A program made the position numbers and the translations under genes. From Bacillota bacterium (lineage in GTDB: Bacteria > Bacillota_E > Sulfobacillia > Sulfobacillales > Sulfobacillaceae), in assembly GCA_021802375.1 (NCBI GenBank), contig JAKAAL010000057.1:1-11977 (forward strand): a stretch of 11,977 nt of DNA, in the 5' to 3' direction. The notes under the pieces were generated by a model. It was not told the DNA's origin and ran no database searches. It saw only the letters and a program-made list of their open reading frames with translations. Shown here piece after piece: positions 6,594 to 11,977 of this stretch. The first letter of the stretch is position 1, and every line of letters begins with the position of its first letter.

Positions 6594-8073
6594 ATCACTC
6601 GGGCTGGGTATAATCTTGGCAATTTTGGCTTTCTTATTATGGAATGGCATTAACGTGTGGCCGGCCGTCTTAATTTTGGGTCTGGTTGCCGCGCTCTATT
6701 ACAGTGGAGCCTGGCAACGCATGATGCAAAACCGGCGGCCGCGCCAAGTCGTGGTCAAAGCAAGTACTCCGACCACCTTTGACGATATCGGTGGACAGAC
6801 CACAGCCAAGAAGGAACTACGAGAAGCTTTGGACTTCATACGGTATCCGGAACGCATTGCCCAATTGGGTATCCGACCGCTTAAAGGCATCTTGTTAACC
6901 GGTCCTCCCGGTACCGGAAAGACCATGCTCGCTAAAGCCGCCGCCGAGTTTACGGATTCCGCCTTCTTGTCGGCCTCCGGATCCGAGTTTGTGGAAATGT
7001 ATGCCGGGGTAGGGGCCCAACGCGTACGCCACTTGTTTGCCGAAGCGAGGCAAATGGCCCGGCGTGACAATCGTACCAGCGCCATTATTTTCATTGATGA
7101 AATTGAAGTCATGGCCGGAAAACGAGGTCAACACCAGAGCCACCTCGAATACGATCAAACCTTGAATCAGTTGCTGGTGGAGATGGATGGAATGTCCACC
7201 GATGAAGATGTGCGAGTCTTAGTGATGGCTGCCACCAATCGCGCGGATCTGTTGGATGGCGCCCTCATGCGTCCAGGTCGGTTTGATCGAAGTGTGGGTG
7301 TCGATTTGCCGGATCGCGAGGGCCGATTGCGGATTCTTCAATTGCATACCCGGAACAAGCCCATGGACCCGGATGTTGATCTTACTCGCGTGGCACAAGA
7401 GACCTTTGGATTCTCTGGTGCCCACTTAGAAAGCGTTTGTAACGAAGCGGCTATTCTTGCCTTACGTGACGGCACCACCTCCGTTAACGCCAAACATCTT
7501 ATGGAGGCGACTGACAAGGTCTTGTTGGGAGAAAAACTTGACCGCACCCTAAGAGATGGAGAACTCAATCGCGTTGCGGTTCACGAAGGGGGCCACGCCA
7601 TCGTTGCAGAGCTGGTCAATCCAGGATCGGTCTCATCGGTTACCATCTCGCCTCGGGGGATGGCCCTGGGATTTGTGCGGCAAAGCCCAGAGGATGATCG
7701 CTTGTTGCAAACTGTATCGGAATTAACGGCCGATATCCAAGTCTGCTTGGCCGGTTCTACAGCGGAACGGCTCATACTCGGCGAGCAAAGCACGGGTGCC
7801 TCCAACGACTTCGAAAAGGCTTGGGATATTGCACGTCGCATGGTTTTGTCGGGATTGTCCTCCCTTGGCGTTATTCACGAGGAGGCTCTCTCACCCGAAA
7901 CGCTGTATCGTACCATTCAAGAGATTATCGTAGCGCAACAAGAACGCGTCGATAGCCTGATTGTACGCCACCAAGCGATTCTAAGTCACTTGGCTGCCTC
8001 GCTATTGGCCGCGGAAACACTCACAGGACAAGAAGTGCGTGGCCTCTTGGTTGACAATCAAATCATCGCGTAG
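6586..8073 (+). CDS. Short FtsH-like ATP-dependent zinc metalloprotease (AAA + M41)
   Basis: Membrane-bound AAA protease of 495 residues that should unfold and degrade membrane or cytoplasmic proteins as a hexamer. Two hydrophobic segments (about 5-19 and 24-40) are separated by only a few residues (NGINVWP). The ~70-residue extracytoplasmic domain of classical FtsH is therefore missing, and the protein is much shorter than the usual 600-650 residues. The AAA module is intact: Walker A GPPGTGKT (106-113), pore loop FVEM (135-138), Walker B IIFIDE (167-172), sensor AATNR (215-219) and arginine fingers in RPGRFDR (229-235). The M41 domain has the zinc motif HEGGH (333-337) and the third ligand D408 in STGASND. 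All catalytic residues are kept, so it should be active. ATG 6586 follows a strong ribosome binding site and overlaps the upstream membrane-protein gene by 8 nt. A terminator follows. It may be a paralogue of a full-length FtsH encoded elsewhere. Confidence 0.9.
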   Translation: MFKSLGLGIILAILAFLLWNGINVWPAVLILGLVAALYYSGAWQRMMQNRRPRQVVVKASTPTTFDDIGGQTTAKKELREALDFIRYPERIAQLGIRPLKGILLTGPPGTGKTMLAKAAAEFTDSAFLSASGSEFVEMYAGVGAQRVRHLFAEARQMARRDNRTSAIIFIDEIEVMAGKRGQHQSHLEYDQTLNQLLVEMDGMSTDEDVRVLVMAATNRADLLDGALMRPGRFDRSVGVDLPDREGRLRILQLHTRNKPMDPDVDLTRVAQETFGFSGAHLESVCNEAAILALRDGTTSVNAKHLMEATDKVLLGEKLDRTLRDGELNRVAVHEGGHAIVAELVNPGSVSSVTISPRGMALGFVRQSPEDDRLLQTVSELTADIQVCLAGSTAERLILGEQSTGASNDFEKAWDIARRMVLSGLSSLGVIHEEALSPETLYRTIQEIIVAQQERVDSLIVRHQAILSHLAASLLAAETLTGQEVRGLLVDNQIIA

Positions 8074-8077
8074 TCGC

Positions 8078-8116
8078 AGAGAACCGGGACTCACTCCCGG
8101 TTCTCTCATTTTTTCT
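8078..8116 (+). terminator. Intrinsic terminator after the FtsH-like gene
   Basis: AGAGAACCGGGA (8078-8089) pairs perfectly with TCCCGGTTCTCT (8095-8106), giving a 12-bp stem with a 5-nt loop (CTCAC). Six Ts follow at 8109-8114. It starts 4 nt after the stop codon and separates the pair at 6045-8073 from cinA. Confidence 0.9.
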
Positions 8117-8175
8117 CCCGTTCCCGATACGGATTAACCCCAATGCGGCAGATATGGACATGCTGGGCACTGGAG

Positions 8176-8204
8176 TTGTATTTTTTGGCCAAATGTGTCA
8201 TGAT
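8176..8204 (+). promoter_or_regulatory. Weak candidate promoter for cinA
   Basis: TTGTAT (8176-8181) and CATGAT (8199-8204) are spaced 17 bp, with only 7 of 12 consensus bases. A promoter is expected in this gap because a strong terminator precedes it, but this exact placement is tentative. Confidence 0.25.
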
Positions 8205-8265
8205 CAACTGACTTGGTTTGCGGAGGGACGGATGGGTGATTCGAACGGTTGGCATCATCGCCGTC
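8197..8265. repeat. Native copy of 69-bp segment found inverted at the right end
   Basis: The cinA leader and first codons, 8197-8265, recur as an exact reverse complement at 11894-11962. This copy is native, since it carries the cinA ribosome binding site and start. Confidence 0.97.
8221..8226 (+). promoter_or_regulatory. Ribosome binding site deciding the cinA start
   Basis: CGGAGG lies 9 nt before GTG 8236. The in-frame TTG at 8218 would overlap this site and adds residues not seen in CinA proteins, so GTG 8236 is preferred. Confidence 0.65.
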
Positions 8266-9483
8266 GGTAACGAGGTACTAGTAGGGGAAGTCATCAATAC
8301 CAATGGAGCCTATGTAGCGTCAAGGCTGTCGGCTTACGGTGTGTCCCCGATTATGCAAATGGTGGTTGGGGATTCGCGTGAGCCTCTTTTGAATGCACTG
8401 ACTGTGGCCGTCACGCAATGCGATTTGGTGATTACGATCGGCGGTCTAGGTCCGACTCAGGATGATATGACCGTCGCTACCGTAGGAGAATTCGTGGGTT
8501 CCCGCCTGATCCAAGACATTGAGTTAACCCAAGCCATCGCAGCTCGGCATTCTCGGCAGCCGGGTTGGGAGGCATCTGTAACCAAGCAAGGAATGGTCAT
8601 TGAAGGGGCCCAAGTATGGCCGAATAGCGCGGGTACGGCTCCCGGTCAATTAGTTATCGGGAAGTCTTGTACTCTTGTGTTGTTACCCGGGCCCCCAAGA
8701 GAATTTAAGGCCCTCGTGTCGGAATCGTTAGAGCCGTGGTTAAAAACCCAGACGGACCGCACCGTGGTACGAGATACCTACACGGTTTTTGATATGGGCG
8801 AGTCGACCGTTGCCCATTATCTCGCCCCACTATTAACGGGTCAGCATCCCCGTACCGGCATCTACGCGAGCCCGGGTAGGATTGATATCCGGTTCGAGGA
8901 TAATGGACCATGGAGTTCTCGTAGCACGGTGACCACCCGTCGCGCTGCAGCATGGGCTCGAGGACTCCTGCCGCAAGCCTTTTATCGGTTGGCAGGCAAG
9001 GACCGGGGGGCATACCTGCTCGACGCGTTACAGGCCAAGGGCCTTACGCTCGCCACCATGGAGTCGTTGACTGGAGGCTTGGTGGCCGATCGATTTATCT
9101 CCCATCCAGGGGCTTCGGAGAGTCTGGTGGGCGGCGTTATTGCCTACACTGATGCGCTCAAGGTCAAGGCCGGAATCAGCGAATCCCTCTTGGAGAAGCA
9201 TGGGGCAGTGAGCGTGGAGGTGGCCGGCGCCATGGCTCAAGCCATCAGGAGGGAAACCGGATCCGACCTAGGTATTGCTACGACAGGATACGCTGGGCCC
9301 ACCGGTGGCGATGCGCAACACCCTATAGGGACATACTATGTCGCGATAGACGGACCCATGGGCATCATGGAGCGGTCTCGCCAGGTACATAGCAACCGAC
9401 AAGGTGTTCGAACGGCTGCGGTCGAAACCGCGTTAAGCCTATTGTGGGAGTATTTAGAGTTGCCGTTGGAAATCGAGGAATAA
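8236..9483 (+). CDS. cinA: CinA-family protein (MoCF-like domain + NMN deamidase-like domain)
   Basis: Two-domain CinA of 415 residues, the normal length. The N-terminal molybdopterin-binding-like (COG1058) domain spans about 1-170. It opens [22 protein letters not shown], carries GGLGPTQDD (69-77) and NSAGTAPG, and has LLPGPPREF (149-157). In the family this domain has ADP-ribose pyrophosphatase activity. The C-terminal domain (about 258-410) has the PncC nicotinamide mononucleotide deamidase pattern: TMESLTGGLVADRF (family usually ESCTGG; here Leu replaces Cys), GGVIAYTDALKVKAGIS and IATTGYAGPTGGD. Such proteins recycle NMN in pyridine nucleotide salvage; in naturally competent bacteria cinA is often co-induced with recA. 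GTG 8236 is the start, with CGGAGG 9 nt upstream. A DEAD-box helicase gene follows after 54 bp, then recA, so the usual cinA-recA neighbourhood is kept with one gene inserted. Confidence 0.93.
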   Translation: MIRTVGIIAVGNEVLVGEVINTNGAYVASRLSAYGVSPIMQMVVGDSREPLLNALTVAVTQCDLVITIGGLGPTQDDMTVATVGEFVGSRLIQDIELTQAIAARHSRQPGWEASVTKQGMVIEGAQVWPNSAGTAPGQLVIGKSCTLVLLPGPPREFKALVSESLEPWLKTQTDRTVVRDTYTVFDMGESTVAHYLAPLLTGQHPRTGIYASPGRIDIRFEDNGPWSSRSTVTTRRAAAWARGLLPQAFYRLAGKDRGAYLLDALQAKGLTLATMESLTGGLVADRFISHPGASESLVGGVIAYTDALKVKAGISESLLEKHGAVSVEVAGAMAQAIRRETGSDLGIATTGYAGPTGGDAQHPIGTYYVAIDGPMGIMERSRQVHSNRQGVRTAAVETALSLLWEYLELPLEIEE

Positions 9484-9537
9484 ACTCGGGGGTTAGGAAA
9501 CCCCAACGGAAAAAATTTTGCTTCAAGGGAGTGTAGT

Positions 9538-11109
9538 ATGAGCCAAGAACTATTTAAAGCTATGGGCCTTTCGCCTGCCGTACTGAAATCGTTGGAAGAC
9601 ATGGGTTTCGAGGAACCCTCTCCAATTCAAACCCGCACGATCCCCCTTATTATGCAGGGTGGGGACATTATTGGCCAAGCTCAAACCGGAACCGGTAAGA
9701 CCGCGGCGTTTGGTGTGCCGATTATCGAATCACTGGACCACCGATCCAAACGGGTCCAGGCTCTCGTTCTCGCCCCAACTCGTGAACTAGCCATTCAAGT
9801 GTCGGAAGAAATCACGAAAATCGGTCGCCATGCCGGTGTCAAAGTCGTCCCTATTTATGGGGGCCAGTCGTATGACCGACAGATTCGCGCACTAGAACAC
9901 GGATCCCAAGTAGTTATCGGAACTCCCGGGCGGGTCATGGATCACATTCGGCGAGGCACGCTGAAACTGGACCATGTGAAGCTCGTGGTACTGGATGAGG
10001 CGGACGAAATGCTCGATATGGGATTTATCGAAGACGTTGAATTTATCTTGCAAAACGTCCCCACCGAGCGCCAAACGTTACTGTTTTCCGCGACTGTCCC
10101 GGACCCTATTGCCCGACTCGCTAAGCGGTATCTGAAGAACCCCGAGCATGTGGCGATTAGTCCAGAACGATTAACCGTCCCTCTCACTGACCAGGTCTAT
10201 TATGAAGTCCGCGAACATGAAAAATTAGACGGACTCTCACGGATCCTGGACATGGAAGGTGCCGAGCGGACCATAATTTTTTGCCGAACCAAAAAACGGG
10301 TCGATGAGCTCGCCGAAGGACTCCAAGCACGGGGATACACTGCCGAAGCCATTCATGGCGACTTAAATCAGGTTCAACGCAACCGAGTCATGAAACACTT
10401 TAAAGATGGGGGCAGCGAAATCCTCGTCGCCACCGACGTCGCGGCTCGCGGCTTAGACATTGACCATGTCACTCACGTAGTCAACTACGATTTACCCCAA
10501 GACACTGAAAGTTACGTGCACCGCATCGGTCGTACCGGCCGCGCGGGTCGCACCGGTACAGCCATGTCTCTAGTCCTACCGAAAGAATTTCGCCAGTTGC
10601 GCCAAATGGAACGGGTTCTGCGTGTACGCCTCAAACGCCGCCCATTGCCAACCCCGGAAGATGTGGCTGAGAAACAACGGGAATCGTTAAAAAATCGTTT
10701 AGCGGAAGAAGTGGAACGAGGGGTCCTGCCCGCTTACCAGGACATGGTTATGGAGCTTGCCCAATCTTATGATTCCATCGATATCGCAGCGGCTGCAATT
10801 CGACTAATGGTCGAAAAAGGTCGGGAGTCGGCCGTTGACGCGGAATTTGGAGAAACCGGCGCTGAACCCGGTATGGTGCGACTCTTTTTGAGTCTGGGTC
10901 GTATGGATCGCGTAACCCCTGCAGACATTGTGCGAGGCCTAGCAGAAGGGGCCGGTATTTCGGGCAGTGTGATTGGATTAATCGACATATACGATCGCTT
11001 TACATTTGTCGAAATGCCGAAAGATGCGGCCGCCAAAGTCCTTCAGAACATGAACGCAGTGGTGATCCGGGGTAAGGCTGTAAATATGGAACCAGCCCGT
11101 CCTCGATAG
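9538..11109 (+). CDS. DEAD-box ATP-dependent RNA helicase with DbpA-type RNA-binding domain (DeaD/CshA-like)
   Basis: RNA helicase of 523 residues that remodels structured RNA; relatives act in ribosome assembly, mRNA decay and cold growth. All core motifs are present: Q motif with F6 and Q31, motif I AQTGTGKT (48-55), PTRELA (80-85), TPGR (129-132), DEAD (153-156), SAT (184-186), ATDVAARGLDI (298-308) and HRIGRTGR (328-335). After a helical region rich in charged residues (about 355-440), a DbpA-like RNA-binding domain occupies about 446-520 (MVRLFLSLGRMDRVTPADIV ... RFTFVEMP). That favours the CsdA/DeaD/YxiN group over a bare core helicase, but the exact orthologue cannot be set from sequence alone. 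AAGGGAG (9525-9531) lies 6 nt before the ATG. The gene sits between cinA and recA with no strong terminator on either side, so co-transcription is possible. Confidence 0.93.
   Translation: MSQELFKAMGLSPAVLKSLEDMGFEEPSPIQTRTIPLIMQGGDIIGQAQTGTGKTAAFGVPIIESLDHRSKRVQALVLAPTRELAIQVSEEITKIGRHAGVKVVPIYGGQSYDRQIRALEHGSQVVIGTPGRVMDHIRRGTLKLDHVKLVVLDEADEMLDMGFIEDVEFILQNVPTERQTLLFSATVPDPIARLAKRYLKNPEHVAISPERLTVPLTDQVYYEVREHEKLDGLSRILDMEGAERTIIFCRTKKRVDELAEGLQARGYTAEAIHGDLNQVQRNRVMKHFKDGGSEILVATDVAARGLDIDHVTHVVNYDLPQDTESYVHRIGRTGRAGRTGTAMSLVLPKEFRQLRQMERVLRVRLKRRPLPTPEDVAEKQRESLKNRLAEEVERGVLPAYQDMVMELAQSYDSIDIAAAAIRLMVEKGRESAVDAEFGETGAEPGMVRLFLSLGRMDRVTPADIVRGLAEGAGISGSVIGLIDIYDRFTFVEMPKDAAAKVLQNMNAVVIRGKAVNMEPARPR
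10372..10393. repeat. Native copy of 22-bp segment found inverted at the extreme right end
   Basis: Part of the helicase gene, encoding VQRNRVM. It recurs as an exact reverse complement at 11956-11977, the last bases of the window. Confidence 0.9.
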
Positions 11110-11171
11110 CAGGATTTCGGGATCTTTCAGCGAATTGATGCTCGAAGTGGATTTGCGAGGAGGCCGCATAG

Positions 11172-11975
11172 ATGGCGATGGATCGGGAAAAGGCATTAGA
11201 TTTAGCACTGGCCCAAATTGAAAAGCAATTTGGGAAGGGTTCGATTATGCGACTTGGGGAGGATGCAAACCGGCCTGCGATCGAGGTCGTCTCAACGGGA
11301 TGCCTGACCCTGGACATTGCGATGGGAGTCGGTGGGCTACCGCGAGGACGGGTCATTGAAATTTATGGCCAAGAATCGTCTGGAAAGACCACCATTGCCC
11401 TACACGCGATTGCCGAAGCGCAAAAAGCGGGGGGCGTAGCCGCCTTTATCGACGTCGAGCACGCACTAGATCCCTTGTATGCCTCTAAGTTAGGAGTCGA
11501 CCTTGACCACCTCTTGATTTCGCAACCGGACACCGGCGAACAAGCCTTAGAAATCGCCGAAGCGCTCGTGCGATCCGGTGCCGTGGATATTGTGGTCGTG
11601 GACTCCGTCGCTGCGTTGGTACCGCGAGCGGAAATTGAAGGGGAGATGGGTGATGCCCATGTGGGACTTCAAGCAAGATTGATGTCTCAGGCCCTACGAA
11701 AACTTACTGGTGCCATATCCAAGTCCAATACCATCACCGTGTTCATCAACCAGTTGCGGGAAAAAGTTGGCGTGATGTTTGGCAATCCCGAGGTGACGCC
11801 GGGCGGCCGGGCCCTAAAATTTTATTCCTCGATCCGGCTCGAAGTGCGTCGCATCGACAGTTTAAAACAAGGCACGGAGGTTGTTGGTAATCGGACGGCG
11901 ATGATGCCAACCGTTCGAATCACCCATCCGTCCCTCCGCAAACCAAGTCAGTTGATCATGACTCGGTTGCGTTGA
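11172..11975 (+). CDS. recA: Recombinase RecA, authentic for about 241 codons, then chimeric
   Basis: RecA forms ATP-dependent filaments on single-stranded DNA, drives strand exchange and triggers LexA cleavage in the SOS response. [29 protein letters not shown] is a standard RecA start. Walker A GQESSGKT (66-73), the Walker B strand [12 protein letters not shown] (140-151), loop 1 [15 protein letters not shown] (155-169), and [28 protein letters not shown] are all present. The family's ~350 residues are not reached. After EVVGNR (R241) the expected basic strand and C-terminal domain are replaced by about 25 foreign codons ending at TGA 11973-11975. These come from reverse-complemented cinA and helicase DNA, so the apparent 267-residue product is not natural. 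GAGGAGG at 11157-11163 lies 8 nt before the ATG. No GAAC-N4-GTTC LexA box is visible in the 62-bp gap after the helicase gene. Confidence 0.93.
   Translation: MAMDREKALDLALAQIEKQFGKGSIMRLGEDANRPAIEVVSTGCLTLDIAMGVGGLPRGRVIEIYGQESSGKTTIALHAIAEAQKAGGVAAFIDVEHALDPLYASKLGVDLDHLLISQPDTGEQALEIAEALVRSGAVDIVVVDSVAALVPRAEIEGEMGDAHVGLQARLMSQALRKLTGAISKSNTITVFINQLREKVGVMFGNPEVTPGGRALKFYSSIRLEVRRIDSLKQGTEVVGNRTAMMPTVRITHPSLRKPSQLIMTRLR
11894..11962. repeat. Inverted 69-bp copy of the cinA leader inserted into recA
   Basis: Exact reverse complement of 8197-8265. The match ends at base 11893 on the left and 11963 on the right. It replaces the expected recA sequence after codon 241. Confidence 0.97.
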
Positions 11976-11977
11976 AC
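11956..11977. repeat. Inverted 22-bp copy of helicase gene sequence at the window end
   Basis: Exact reverse complement of 10372-10393. It overlaps the previous segment by the 7-bp TCATGAC, a microhomology shared by both donor sites. Confidence 0.9.

Noticed and set aside
9489..9504. Hairpin GGGGTT-AGGA-AACCCC after cinA as a terminator
   Set aside because: The stem is only 6 bp and no T-run follows directly; the next bases are AACGGAAAAAA. At most it is a weak pause or partial terminator.
11895..11975. The final ~25 codons of the recA frame as a novel RecA C-terminus
   Set aside because: They are exact reverse-complement copies of cinA leader and helicase DNA, so they have no independent coding history.
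1..11977. Search for a mobile element, CRISPR, toxin-antitoxin or defence locus
   Set aside because: All long frames are accounted for by housekeeping genes. No transposase, integrase, direct-repeat array, tRNA gene or att-like repeat was seen, and the only long repeats are the end chimeras.

Overview
The window looks like a near-complete contig from a spore-forming Bacillota (Firmicutes) chromosome. I infer a Sulfobacillus-like lineage, with moderate confidence at best. The signs are a fairly high GC content, strong GGAGG-type ribosome binding sites, TTG/GTG starts, a PdaB-type sporulation deacetylase, and the order rodZ ... pgsA ... cinA ... recA, which is familiar from Bacillus and its relatives. 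Almost everything is housekeeping: translation (asnS, rimO), cell shape and wall (rodZ, a D,D-carboxypeptidase, a PdaB-type deacetylase), phospholipid synthesis (pgsA), membrane proteolysis (a short FtsH-like protease with a small co-translated membrane protein), cinA, a DEAD-box RNA helicase and recA.

Layout. 1-953: asnS, present in two opposite-strand pieces that share an exact 117-bp inverted overlap. 979-3113: rodZ-like gene then an S11 carboxypeptidase, both on +. 3097-3858: pdaB-like gene on -, overlapping the carboxypeptidase tail to tail. 3859-4114: divergent intergenic region. 4115-5930: rimO-pgsA, with a probable single-base frameshift at the pgsA start. 5931-6044: promoter region. 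6045-8073: unknown membrane protein plus mini-FtsH, ending in a strong intrinsic terminator. 8236-11109: cinA and a DEAD-box helicase. 11172 to the end: recA, intact for about 241 codons and then broken by rearranged sequence.

Both ends are mosaics. The left end is a fold-back of asnS. The right end leaves recA for 69 bp of reverse-complemented cinA leader, then switches through a 7-bp microhomology to 22 bp of reverse-complemented helicase gene. The same kind of short-range inverted template switch at both ends fits amplification or assembly chimeras better than real biology. The terminal ORFs should therefore not be read as natural gene products.

I see no phage, CRISPR, transposon or defence locus. 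The best candidate for something little described is the pair at 6045-8073. It combines an FtsH-like AAA/M41 protease lacking the usual extracytoplasmic domain with an upstream overlapping gene for a single-pass protein whose soluble domain is predicted to lie outside the membrane. Together they could be a 'split FtsH'.
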